Part shown: positions 17,331 through 25,726 of the stretch, in pieces | Numbering within the stretch: the first letter of the stretch is position 1 | Layout of the letters: each line of letters opens with the position of its first letter | Origin: Lachnospiraceae bacterium | GTDB lineage: Bacteria; Bacillota; Clostridia; Lachnospirales; Lachnospiraceae | Assembly (NCBI GenBank): GCA_910575105.1 | Contig: CAJTDK010000007.1 | Span: 62,001 to 126,000 of the forward strand | Direction of reading: 5' to 3' | DNA: 64,000 nucleotides | The notes under the pieces: model-generated | Told to the model about the DNA's origin: nothing | Databases searched by the model: none | What the model saw: only the letters and a program-made list of their open reading frames with translations | Program-made: the position numbers and the translations under genes

Positions 17331-18668
17331 ATGAAGAAGAATATTGATCTGTTGAACGGTCCGGTTCTTATGTCCCTTACCAGGCTTGCCATCCCGATCA
17401 TGGCCACTTCCCTGATCCAGATGGCCTACAACCTGACGGATATGATCTGGATCGGGCGCATCGGGAGCAATGCGGTCGCGGCAGTAGGCGCTGCCGGCAT
17501 GTTCATGTGGCTTTCCAACGGGCTGGCTTCCCTGCCGAAGATGGGCGGGCAGGTGAACGCAGGGTATTCCCTTGGCGCGGGGCGCTCAGATGATGCCGCC
17601 GGCTATTCCTTAAGCGCTCTGCTATTGTCGGCTCTTTTCGGACTGGCGTTCGGACTCGTCTGCGCTGTCTTCGCCTCTCCGCTGATCGGATTTTTCAAGC
17701 TCAACAGCCCTTCTGTCATCGCAGACGCCGAAAGCTACCTTAAGATTACCTGCGGGCTGGTCGTTTTTTCTTTTCTGAACCAGACGTTTACGGGGATCTT
17801 TACCGCGATCGGCAACAGCCGTGCAGCGTTTCTCGCTACCACGACCGGGCTGGCCGTTAATATTTTCCTGGATCCCGTGCTGATCTTCGGATTCGGCCCG
17901 ATTCCCGCCACAGGAGTGACAGGCGCAGCCATTGCCACGGTAGGGGCGCAGCTTATCGTGACCTTGATGTTCTTATATTTTGCTGCCAAAGACGAGGTGA
18001 TCTTCAGGAAGATGAATATCCGCAGAAAGCCGGACATGCACTACAGCGCTGCCATCATGCGGATCGGGCTGCCAACATCTGTCCAGAGCATGATGTTTAC
18101 CGGAATATCCATGATCATCGCCAGGATGATCGCAGGCTACGGGGACGCCGCTGTCGCCGTACAAAAGGTAGGCTCTCAGATCGAGTCCATATCCTGGATG
18201 ACTGCAGAGGGCTTTGCGGCCGCTGTAAATTCTTTTATCGCGCAGAATTACGGCGCGGGGAACCGAACGCGGATCCGAAAAGGCTATACCTGCGCCATGG
18301 GCGTCGTGTTCGTCTGGGGAATCGTCTGCACCTTGCTCTTAATGCTGTGTCCCGGTCCGATATTCCGGATATTTATCACCGAAGCTGCGGTGCTTCCTCT
18401 GGGCATCGACTATCTGGTGATCCTCGGCGTATCGCAGCTTTTCATGAGCGCGGAGATCACGACGGCCGGTGCGTTTTCCGGATACGGGAAGACCATCCCG
18501 CCTTCGGTCATCAGCATCGTATTCACTGTGCTGCGGATACCTCTGGCTCTGGTGCTCTGCCGCACGCCTCTGGCGCTCAACGGGATCTGGTGGAGCATTA
18601 CCATATCCAGCATCCTGAAAGGCGTGCTGCTGCTTGCATGGTTCCTGCATTTTCTCAGAAAAGAATAG
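17331..18668 (+). CDS. MATE-family multidrug/cation antiporter
   Basis: A 445-residue polytopic membrane protein with about 12 helices in two homologous halves. MATE features include the N-terminal RLAIPIMATSLIQMAYNLTD, the loop GLASLPKMGGQVNAGYSLGA, and the second-half AIMRIGLPTSVQSMMF followed by SFIAQNYGAGN. It likely exports organic cations or metabolites using Na+ or H+ gradients; the substrate is unknown. GGAGG lies upstream of the ATG. The GH13 gene follows within 80 bases on the same strand. Confidence 0.94.
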   Translation: MKKNIDLLNGPVLMSLTRLAIPIMATSLIQMAYNLTDMIWIGRIGSNAVAAVGAAGMFMWLSNGLASLPKMGGQVNAGYSLGAGRSDDAAGYSLSALLLSALFGLAFGLVCAVFASPLIGFFKLNSPSVIADAESYLKITCGLVVFSFLNQTFTGIFTAIGNSRAAFLATTTGLAVNIFLDPVLIFGFGPIPATGVTGAAIATVGAQLIVTLMFLYFAAKDEVIFRKMNIRRKPDMHYSAAIMRIGLPTSVQSMMFTGISMIIARMIAGYGDAAVAVQKVGSQIESISWMTAEGFAAAVNSFIAQNYGAGNRTRIRKGYTCAMGVVFVWGIVCTLLLMLCPGPIFRIFITEAAVLPLGIDYLVILGVSQLFMSAEITTAGAFSGYGKTIPPSVISIVFTVLRIPLALVLCRTPLALNGIWWSITISSILKGVLLLAWFLHFLRKE

Positions 18669-18747
18669 CGAAACTTCTGACTTTTTGTTATAATAATAGA
18701 AACGACAGCTATTGTTGTACATCATTTTCGAAAAGGAGACTTATATT

Positions 18748-20061
18748 ATGTGGGCATATAATAGTGTTTTTTATCAAATCTATCCGATCGGCTTCTGCGG
18801 CGCGCCCGTGCACAATGACGGCGAGTGCGTTCCCCGGATACGCAAGCTTATGGACTGGGCCGGATATCTGGGAGATCTGGGCGTGGATTCTATCCTTCTG
18901 AACCCGATCTTTGAATCAGACAACCACGGCTATGACACCCGTGATTTTAAGAAAATTGACTGCCGTCTCGGGACAAACGAGGATTTTGCCGAGGTGTGCC
19001 GCTCTCTTCACGAGCATGGGGTCAACATCGTTCTCGACGGAGTATTCAATCATGTGGGAAGGGGATTCTGGGCGTTCAGGGATGTTCAGGAGAAAAAATG
19101 GGACTCTCCCTATAAGGACTGGTTCCAGATTAATTTTGACGGAAACAGCGGATATAACGACGGCTTCTGGTACGAGGGCTGGGAAGGTCACTACGAGCTG
19201 GTGAAGCTGAACCTCCAGAATCCGGCTGTTGTCGATTACCTGTTGGAATGCGTGAAGTTCTGGGTGGATGAATTCGGTATAGACGGGCTGCGCCTTGACG
19301 TGGCGTACAGCTTGGATCGCGGCTTCATGCAGAGGCTTCGCTCCTTTGTGCAGGAATTAAAGCCTGATTTTGCTCTGATCGGCGAAGTGCTGTTCGGAGA
19401 TTACAACCTGATCGTCAATGATTCCATGCTTCATAGCTGCACCAACTATGAGTGCTATAAAGGACTTTACTCCAGCTTCAATTCCATGAACCTGTTTGAG
19501 ATCGCCCATTCCCTGCACCGTCAGTTCGGCGCTGACCAGTGGTGCATCTACCGGGGGAAGCACCTGATGACCTTTGCAGACAATCACGACGTTACGCGTC
19601 TTGCAAGTATCCTGACCAATAAAAAGCATATCCCTCTGGCCTATGGCCTGATGCTTGGAATGCCAGGTATCCCGTGCCTTTATTATGGAAGCGAATGGGG
19701 CCAGACCGGCGAGAAAGCTCCGGACAATGACTATGCGCTCCGCCCGTGCTTTGAAAAGCCTATGCCTAACGAGCTGACGGACTACATCAAAAAATTAATC
19801 GCCGTCCGGCAGGGAAGCGACGCTCTCTGCAACGGCGCCTATAAAAATGTCGTCATCCAGAATCACCAGCTTGTATTCGAGCGCCATTCCGACAAAGAAC
19901 GGGTTCTGGTCGCAGTCAATGCTTCCGCAGATCCGTATACCGCTTGCCATCAGGACATCAGCGGTGAAGCAGAGGAGCTTTTATCCGGCGAAATGGTGAC
20001 GCTTGACGGCAAGACAGAGCTGCCGCCTTACAGCATACAGTACTTTAAACTTCCGATATAA
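18748..20061 (+). CDS. GH13 alpha-amylase-family glycoside hydrolase
   Basis: A 437-residue enzyme from the ATG at 18748 (AAAAGGAG upstream). The (beta/alpha)8 barrel shows conserved region I (VLDGVFNHVG), region II with the nucleophile Asp (GLRLDVAYS), region III with the acid/base Glu (LIGEVLFGD) and region IV with the third Asp (FADNHDVTR). There is no signal peptide and no N-terminal starch-binding domain, so it acts in the cytosol, presumably on maltodextrins or glycogen-derived glucans. A C-terminal beta domain of about 80 residues follows. The exact specificity (maltodextrin hydrolase, cyclomaltodextrinase or transferase) is not determined. Confidence 0.93.
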   Translation: MWAYNSVFYQIYPIGFCGAPVHNDGECVPRIRKLMDWAGYLGDLGVDSILLNPIFESDNHGYDTRDFKKIDCRLGTNEDFAEVCRSLHEHGVNIVLDGVFNHVGRGFWAFRDVQEKKWDSPYKDWFQINFDGNSGYNDGFWYEGWEGHYELVKLNLQNPAVVDYLLECVKFWVDEFGIDGLRLDVAYSLDRGFMQRLRSFVQELKPDFALIGEVLFGDYNLIVNDSMLHSCTNYECYKGLYSSFNSMNLFEIAHSLHRQFGADQWCIYRGKHLMTFADNHDVTRLASILTNKKHIPLAYGLMLGMPGIPCLYYGSEWGQTGEKAPDNDYALRPCFEKPMPNELTDYIKKLIAVRQGSDALCNGAYKNVVIQNHQLVFERHSDKERVLVAVNASADPYTACHQDISGEAEELLSGEMVTLDGKTELPPYSIQYFKLPI

Positions 20062-20101
20062 GTGCATTTCCGTAAATGACAGGACATATCGCGATATTTC
20101 C

Positions 20102-20132
20102 CCGCAGGAGAGAGATTACTCCTGCGGTTTTT
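20102..20132 (+). terminator. Intrinsic terminator of the GH13 gene
   Basis: CCGCAGGAG (20102-20110) pairs with CTCCTGCGG (20119-20127), followed by TTTTTCC. Confidence 0.9.
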
Positions 20133-20644
20133 CCTTTGCGCGGCAGGTATCAGATATACAGACGGCACAATATATAAAAATAGTTGCATGTTTCTTTTCT
20201 TCTCTCCCCTTATATGTCAGAGTCAGAACAATTAATTCCATACGCTCCTCTTCTGACAATTCAGCGCCATTCTTAATCTTCTCTTGTATGCGCTTTCGCA
20301 CACTGGCCGAATCAATTTTTGATAAATATGCCTGCTCCAGCTTTAATGTAAGTCACCCTGCCGAGAACCCATTTTCTGCATATTCCACGTCTGCTGTATA
20401 AATAACGATCATACGGAGCTTTTTAGGTATCTCCTCCTTTTTATAGCGTTCCAGTATTCGGACGAAGATTGCCAAGCCTCATCTTATTTACCTGAATCTC
20501 CGGCAGGTTCGTCGGCAGAATCTGCTTCATCCTGGGTATGTCAAGTCCATAAACCTTCAGTGATTTGTCTTTAAAATTCTCAGCCAGTATCTTTGACAGA
20601 ACATCTTTATTGTGGTAAGTAATTTTTTGATCTGTATTTTCCAT
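20116..20644 (-). pseudogene. Broken Rpn-type PD-(D/E)XK nuclease / transposase-like gene
   Basis: The first 60 residues are intact (MENTDQKITYHNKDVLSKIL ... PTNLPEIQVNKMRLGNL). After that the frame is lost at about 20450. A second frame continues the same kind of protein (RILERYKKEEIPKKLRMIVI, YTADVEYAENGFSAG), has one in-frame stop near 20365, then LTLKLEQAYLSKIDSASVRK and TYKGREEKKHA, ending at 20116 in an unrelated tail. The part between NL and RILERY that should hold the nuclease core is missing, so there is an internal deletion plus shift. The family assignment to Rpn/PDDEXK transposase-like nucleases is from memory. It lies 38 bases downstream of an intact relative. Confidence 0.75.
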
Positions 20645-20682
20645 ATCAGTTCATTCTTCACCTTTCTTCTGCACTCCCCAGA

Positions 20683-21009
20683 TTACTCCAGTATCTGCTT
20701 CACCTTCTCTACGGAAACACTGCATCTTTCTGCAATCAGCTCGATAGGGACGCCTTGGGCAAATAGCTTGAAAATACTTTTTGCACGATATTCGCCTTGT
20801 TCTAGCCCTTGTTCCAGACCTTGTTCTATGCCTTTCTCTATGCCTTGCTCCAGACCTTGCATCAGACCTCTCTCTAGTCCTTTCTCTATGCCTTTCTCTA
20901 TGCCTTGCTCTAATCCTTTCTTCATCCCTCGCTCTAATGCCCTGGCTTCTGCTTCCTTCAGTTCATCACCAAACATCTCAATATATAATTCTTTCAATGC
21001 CTCGCACAT
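20683..21009 (-). CDS. Candidate internal in-frame gene: C-terminal domain of the Rpn-like nuclease
   Basis: Within the nuclease gene, AAGGAGG (21024-21018, minus strand) is followed by an 8-base spacer and an ATG at 21009-21007. This is as good as any ribosome site in the window. Translation from here gives 108 residues starting MCEALKELYIEMFGDELKEA, including the repeats and the C-terminal helix-turn-helix-like segment but not the nuclease core. Intragenic small proteins that block the full-length toxin have been reported for E. coli Rpn proteins. Here it is inference: the site could also be an accident of the Lys-Glu-Glu codons AAG GAG GAG. Confidence 0.45.
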   Translation of the reverse strand: MCEALKELYIEMFGDELKEAEARALERGMKKGLEQGIEKGIEKGLERGLMQGLEQGIEKGIEQGLEQGLEQGEYRAKSIFKLFAQGVPIELIAERCSVSVEKVKQILE

Positions 21010-21654
21010 CTTTCTCTCCTCCTTCATCTCTTCCCGGTTCGCACGCACGATCAGATCCATTACCGCCTGATGATATGGCTCCCGCCTGTTTTCTTCATAA
21101 TTCTCCAGCAAGGACCGGATCTCCGGACCGGCTTTCAGATTATTTCTCAGGTTCTGCAGCCAGTAGTTCTCTTCTTTTGACAATTCTTTCGTGATGATTA
21201 CCTGTATCGGAAATTCATCTCCCACAAGATAATATATCCCTTCGCCCTTCTTCACTGCCTCAAGGCCGCGGCTGCGCTTAAGGTTCCCGATCATCACACG
21301 GGGATAATGGTTACACACGAAGGTAAGTGTGATTTCCTCCGGCCTGATCTCTCCCACCCGCCTGGTGTCGGATTTGTAGATGCAGGCGTAACCGTACACT
21401 TTATAAAAGTCGTCAATGCTTAATACGTCTTCCGGCGATTTGTACTCGATGACATTGTACCTCCGGAAAATCTGTCCAATATTCTTGCGGATGGTTTTCC
21501 CTTCCGCTTTTTTGATGATCAGCACGTCTATCTGCAGCGGCTTCTTGCTGAGCTGATGCTCCGCCTCAATCTCTATGACGTCCAGTTCGGCCGCAAACTC
21601 TATGTGCAGCGCGGCCACGAACGCCGGATGCCACTGTAACCTTCCTTCTTCCAT
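20683..21654 (-). CDS. Rpn-family recombination-promoting nuclease-like protein with GLEQG repeat region
   Basis: A 323-residue protein. The PD-(D/E)XK core lies in the first ~170 residues, with Asp43 (LQIDVLII) and the E-x-K at Glu70/Lys72 (VIEYKSPEDVL). A linker and helical stretch (about 180-235) lead to a run of near-perfect 4-6 residue repeats (GLEQG, GIEKG, GLERG; about 243-287), then a C-terminal helix-turn-helix-like segment (PIELIAERCSVSVEKVKQIL). Rpn proteins are DNA endonucleases linked to recombination and phage defence. An excellent internal ribosome site and ATG at 21009 would yield the C-terminal 108 residues alone (see separate entry). A related broken gene adjoins it. Confidence 0.85.
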   Translation of the reverse strand: MEEGRLQWHPAFVAALHIEFAAELDVIEIEAEHQLSKKPLQIDVLIIKKAEGKTIRKNIGQIFRRYNVIEYKSPEDVLSIDDFYKVYGYACIYKSDTRRVGEIRPEEITLTFVCNHYPRVMIGNLKRSRGLEAVKKGEGIYYLVGDEFPIQVIITKELSKEENYWLQNLRNNLKAGPEIRSLLENYEENRREPYHQAVMDLIVRANREEMKEERKMCEALKELYIEMFGDELKEAEARALERGMKKGLEQGIEKGIEKGLERGLMQGLEQGIEKGIEQGLEQGLEQGEYRAKSIFKLFAQGVPIELIAERCSVSVEKVKQILE

Positions 21655-22071
21655 TTATTCTCCTTTTAGTATAATACAACGCTGGTTTTTCTTGCAACTG
21701 ATAATTAGCATCCATTGGAATTCTGCGGCCGAACGGCCTGTGATCTATTAGAATCTTTGGATAAATAAAGTATAAGAGAAATCTGCGTAAAGTGCAAGCA
21801 GATTATTATTTTTTCCGACGATTTGCCGACATATATTTTAGAAGGATTCGCTGAGGATGAGTGCGCGAAACATTTTTTCGCGAATAATATAATAGAATGA
21901 AGGAGGGCGGGAGGGAACTTGCGTGTGTCAATATCTTTTTATTATTCGGAAAGAATCCCTCATCATTATATAATATTTTTATCTGATAAAGGGGCTGTGA
22001 GGCCGGAATCTGCGGCACGTGTGACGGTCTGCATCCGCAGATATCCCGGAAACAGTTCGGATATTCTGACT

Positions 22072-22140
22072 GTTGCTGTTCACACGGGTTTGCGCATTTG
22101 CTGTACAAACGTTGAGAAAGTGATACAGGAGTGCAAAAAT
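22072..22140 (+). repeat. GTTGCTGTTCACAC-type intergenic element
   Basis: It begins GTTGCTGTTCACAC and carries AAAGTGATACAGGAGTG near its right end. The element at 52358-52443 has the same order, with GTTATCTGTTTCACTC at the left and AAGTGATTCAGGAGTG at the right. The right terminal inverted repeat is missing here. Confidence 0.45.
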
Positions 22141-22229
22141 CCCATTTCCCGGGGCGGTTTTAAATGGATTTTTTGTATGTTGCCGATCACGGAATGAGCA
22201 GTAGCAAACCCCTTTATTTGACATATTTT

Positions 22230-22256
22230 AATTGGAAAATTATCTTGATTCCAATT
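22230..22256. promoter_or_regulatory. Inverted repeat at the surface-protein promoter (possible operator)
   Basis: AATTGGAA (22230-22237) and TTCCAATT (22249-22256) form a perfect 8-bp inverted repeat whose right half overlaps the -35 box. It could bind a dimeric regulator. Confidence 0.4.
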
Positions 22257-22273
22257 GGCAGATGGCATATAAT
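22245..22273 (+). promoter_or_regulatory. Promoter of the large surface protein
   Basis: TTGATT (22245-22250), a 17-base spacer and TATAAT (22268-22273), giving a leader of about 80 bases. Confidence 0.7.
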
Positions 22274-22359
22274 TAATATATGTATCTGTGCGCATAGCAC
22301 TTATGTAAATATATATGAAACCAGTATAACTAATTAGTAAGTAAAAGAGGCGAAAGGAT

Positions 22360-25300
22360 ATGAAAACAAAAAGACTATTTTTAAAACTATTATTGGCAGT
22401 CTGCTTTTTAATGGCGGTGCCGCCTAGAGAGGCGGAGGCGGCGACAGAAATTGATCTTTCTTCTATAACAGGGCCAATTACGATAACTAGCGATAGGGGG
22501 ATTATAGATAAGGATAATAATCAGTGGGCCTTAGATGCAAGTGGTTATCTTCTCAAGAATACTCCAAGTGGAGAGGCAACTATTAATATAAATGCAAGTG
22601 GCAAATTAAAAATAGCATTTCAAGATGTCGGTGCCTCCAAAGCTGTTAACCTTAACATTATGAACGGTGAGATTACTATTGAAATAAATGGCGAAAATAA
22701 TATTCTCAGGGCTAAAGATGGCAATCCTGCTGTAAAGATCACGGGTGGTTCTCTTCACTTTGCCGAAGGTACGCCTGATAACCTTATGAATATAAAGGGC
22801 GCAACTGGCGTCAATGCTGTCGAAGGTGGTGCTTTCCATATCGATAGCGGAAATGTCATGGTAGAAGTCGGAAGTTCAGCCAACGCCTTTGGTGCGGGAA
22901 GCGATATAAATGTCAAAGGCGGAACACTATCGTGTTATGATGAAACTAACACTGGAATGCTCACTGCTTTAGGTAAGGATGTAATTTTTTTCCAAACAGG
23001 TGGATATGTATCTGCAAGCGATGTGGCGCGCATTAGTTTCAAAGAAGAAAAAATATATATTGCTGATCCTACGAAGTATAATTTTTACAAGAATAATGCT
23101 CCTATAGGCGCTGACTGGACTAGTGGAGGTGTCACAATTATGGAGGATTGGTTACCATCAACAATTAAAGCTCAGCCTAAAGAAGCAGATAAAGGTTATA
23201 ACCAGACATTTACCATTCCCGCTCGTCCCGCCGCACCTGTAAAAAATAACCTTAAAGTAACTAACGAAACAACCTCAGGAAAGTATGACGGGAAAATTAA
23301 TAATGTCACAAAAGATATGGACATTTTTCAAGGAAACGATGCTCCTGCAACAACGAGTTCTTCTTGGATAAAAGTAGAAGAATACCCGGCCAAATTGACT
23401 GAAGGAAATGTTTTAGAAGGACTTAAACCTGGTACCTATTGGTTACGATATCAAAGCACTTCTACAAGCTTTGCCAGTGAACCGGTATCTGTTACTATCA
23501 ACCGCGGAGGCACATTAGACGCTGAGTTAAAACATGTCTTCGAAAGCAAAGATTTTGGGTATGATAATTTCCCAGCAGCTATAGGTGTCAAAATAACTAA
23601 CCTAGATACTAAAGCTAATGTCATTATTGATTCTGTTACATTAAATAATATACGAGCTAACGGTGAAGCTACAACTCTTAATCCCTTTAGAATTATTGAT
23701 GATGATGCAAATAAAGTGATATCAGCATCCGGAAGCCCTGATACTTCATGGAAAATTCAGCCAGTTTTAGGTCTCCCAGCAGGTGAGTACACTGCTGATG
23801 TTAAAATAGAGTATCAAAACGGATATAAAGAGAAGCAGGAGCCTATAACATTAAGCGACGCAGTCCAATTTACAGTAAATAAACAAAAATATCCTGGAGA
23901 TGCAGCACCGCCCGCACCGGATGCAACCAAAGTAAAAAAGATTACGTTTGAATCTGTTGAACTTGAACCTATTCCGGATGACGAAAAAACGGGGGCAAAA
24001 GTTCAATATGGTGTATATGATGCAGACCCTACTAAAATAAAGTGGCAGGATAGTCCTGTGATTACTGGTTTGGATTCCGAAAAAGAATATCAATTTGTAG
24101 CCCGTTATAAAGAATCTGACAATTATCAGGAATCAAAAAGAAGTGACCTTTCTGAAAAAGTAAAAACAGAAAAGAAAGCTTCTATTATATATAGTTCAAA
24201 GGAATTATCTTTAATTCCTGGACGGGAATACTTGATTTCTGTTTCGGGCAGCGGAGATAGTGACAAATGTAAGTCTGACAAAGCAAACGGGAACATAGAC
24301 ATTAAAGATAAATGGTTTGGAAAAACAATTATATTGTCAGATGAATTAAAAGGCACTACACAAGAATTATCTATCCCTGACATTGGCAAAGCACCTACCT
24401 CACCAAAGGGCCAGGCAGAAAGCTTCTCCAGCGCAGGAGACGGTAAGATTCTCGGAGTAACTACTTCTATGGAATACAAGCTGAAAGGCAGTGATGAAGA
24501 CTGGATAACCTGTCCTGCAAAAACGATTGAAAATCTTGCTGCAGGTACTTATCTGGTACGTACAAAAGCTGTAGACGAAGGGACAGGCGAGAACAAGAAA
24601 TATACTTTTGCCAGCCAGGCGAAGGAAGTTGTTGTTGCAAGAGGAAACGCGCTGAGCATAACCCCCGAGACATTTGACTTAGGAAAATCGCCATACAAGG
24701 TTCTTCCTACCGCGAAAGCTATCGCTTTCCGCAACCATGACAAGACAGAGGATATTACGATTAAGAGCATCGCTCTCAGCGACGACTCACCGTTCGCTAT
24801 TCTGCACAAAGAGACAGACAGCGCGATCGTTCCTGCCGGGAAGAACAACGAGACATTCAAGATCCAGCCAAAACCGGACTTAAACGTAGGTACATACACC
24901 GATGAATTTGTGGTAACTTTTGAAGTCGGTTACAATCCTGACACTGACACAAGCACAGGCGATGGCCAGATTCAGGCACAGTCAGAAGGCTTCAATACCG
25001 ACTCACCGGATACATCGGGAGAGAAATCGGCAGCAATACCGATTACATTTACCGTAGAGAAGGGAACTCAGGAAGCTCCTCCGGTACCTGCGGAAAAGTC
25101 TGTAAAATCAACCAGCATCACGCTTGAGACGATACCGAACAGCACTGTCAGCGGCGCAAAGGCCCAGTACAGCAAGGACAGCGGAAAGACATGGCAGGAC
25201 AGCCCGACATTCAACAAGCTTAAGGCTGACACGGAATATTATTTCGTATCCCGCTATGCTGCAACAGATAATTACAACGAATCCGAGATCAGCGCCGGCG

Positions 25301-25635
25301 AGAATGCCATTACCACGGCTGAAAAAGATGATGATGACGACAATGATAACAGCAACAAGAATGTATCATCCAATGCCAACGGCTCTAACGGAACTAATGG
25401 TACTAGCGGTACCAACGGAACTAACGGCACTAACGGCACCACTGGCACGAACACTACTGGAACTAACGGCACCAACGGTACCAACAACACCAACGGTACC
25501 ACCAGCAGAGGCGTTTCGGCTGCAAGAACAGGCGACCTTAACAACATTCAGCTTTGGGTTACGCTGATGATCGGTTCTTATCTGTCATGCTACCTGATCA
25601 TCAGGGACAGAATTAAAAAAGCAAGAATTAAATAA
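22360..25635 (+). CDS. Large modular cell-surface protein with duplicated modules and Asn-Gly-Thr linker
   Basis: A 1091-residue protein with a signal peptide (about 1-28, ending REAEAA), a beta-rich N-terminal region, and two homologous modules of about 250 residues. Shared landmarks: TYWLRYQS/TYLVRTKA; then TWKIQP-like WKIQPVLGLPAGEYTADV/FKIQPKPDLNVGTYTDEF; then GAKVQYG/GAKAQYS with WQDSPVI/WQDSPTF; then QFVARYKESDNYQES/YFVSRYAATDNYNES. An acidic stretch (DDDDDN) leads to a flexible (N/T)GT repeat spacer of about 45 residues. The C-terminus has ARTGD, a hydrophobic helix and a basic tail, like a sortase signal lacking LPxTG. The first module is clearly more AT-rich than the second. The function is unknown; adhesion is a guess. 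Confidence 0.88.
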   Translation: MKTKRLFLKLLLAVCFLMAVPPREAEAATEIDLSSITGPITITSDRGIIDKDNNQWALDASGYLLKNTPSGEATININASGKLKIAFQDVGASKAVNLNIMNGEITIEINGENNILRAKDGNPAVKITGGSLHFAEGTPDNLMNIKGATGVNAVEGGAFHIDSGNVMVEVGSSANAFGAGSDINVKGGTLSCYDETNTGMLTALGKDVIFFQTGGYVSASDVARISFKEEKIYIADPTKYNFYKNNAPIGADWTSGGVTIMEDWLPSTIKAQPKEADKGYNQTFTIPARPAAPVKNNLKVTNETTSGKYDGKINNVTKDMDIFQGNDAPATTSSSWIKVEEYPAKLTEGNVLEGLKPGTYWLRYQSTSTSFASEPVSVTINRGGTLDAELKHVFESKDFGYDNFPAAIGVKITNLDTKANVIIDSVTLNNIRANGEATTLNPFRIIDDDANKVISASGSPDTSWKIQPVLGLPAGEYTADVKIEYQNGYKEKQEPITLSDAVQFTVNKQKYPGDAAPPAPDATKVKKITFESVELEPIPDDEKTGAKVQYGVYDADPTKIKWQDSPVITGLDSEKEYQFVARYKESDNYQESKRSDLSEKVKTEKKASIIYSSKELSLIPGREYLISVSGSGDSDKCKSDKANGNIDIKDKWFGKTIILSDELKGTTQELSIPDIGKAPTSPKGQAESFSSAGDGKILGVTTSMEYKLKGSDEDWITCPAKTIENLAAGTYLVRTKAVDEGTGENKKYTFASQAKEVVVARGNALSITPETFDLGKSPYKVLPTAKAIAFRNHDKTEDITIKSIALSDDSPFAILHKETDSAIVPAGKNNETFKIQPKPDLNVGTYTDEFVVTFEVGYNPDTDTSTGDGQIQAQSEGFNTDSPDTSGEKSAAIPITFTVEKGTQEAPPVPAEKSVKSTSITLETIPNSTVSGAKAQYSKDSGKTWQDSPTFNKLKADTEYYFVSRYAATDNYNESEISAGENAITTAEKDDDDDNDNSNKNVSSNANGSNGTNGTSGTNGTNGTNGTTGTNTTGTNGTNGTNNTNGTTSRGVSAARTGDLNNIQLWVTLMIGSYLSCYLIIRDRIKKARIK

Positions 25636-25650
25636 CAAACGCTAAATAGC

Positions 25651-25684
25651 AAGAGACACTTCCTTCACGGAGGTGTCTCTTATT
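25651..25684 (+). terminator. Terminator-like hairpin after the surface-protein gene
   Basis: AAGAGACACTTCC (25651-25663) pairs with GGAGGTGTCTCTT (25669-25681) around TTCAC. The following T-run is short. Confidence 0.7.
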
Positions 25685-25699
25685 GTCTGCGATTTTTGA

Positions 25700-25726
25700 T
25701 TAACCAGGGATCTAATCCCCGGTTAA
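25700..25726 (-). terminator. Hairpin at the end of the ferritin-like gene
   Basis: On the minus strand TTAACC-GGGAT pairs with ATCCC-GGTTAA with one internal mismatch; AATCAAAAATC follows. It overlaps the stop codon. Confidence 0.45.

Larger units (their letters stand above)
21655..22359. other. Gene-poor region upstream of the surface protein
   Basis: About 700 bases. It contains a CGCGAAA/TTTCGCG hairpin near 21871-21888, a repeat-like element at 22072-22140, an AATTGGAA/TTCCAATT inverted repeat and the promoter of the surface-protein gene. Short frames on both strands lack ribosome sites and recognisable products. Confidence 0.5.

Noticed and set aside
20780-20960. Regularly repeated 12-18 base units resembling a CRISPR array
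   Set aside because: The units encode GLEQG/GIEKG protein repeats in frame with no spacers between repeats.
21919-22224. Two opposing open frames between the Rpn gene and the surface-protein gene
   Set aside because: No ribosome site or motif; they lie in the repeat-like element at 22072-22140.
25272-25547. Minus-strand frame rich in Leu-Val-Pro repeats
   Set aside because: It is the antisense reading of the (N/T)GT-repeat linker of the surface protein; the repeat DNA gives a repetitive frame on both strands.
22360-25635. LPxTG sortase anchoring of the surface protein
   Set aside because: The C-terminus has ARTGD, a helix and a basic tail but no LPxTG; an alternative sortase signal is possible but not claimed.
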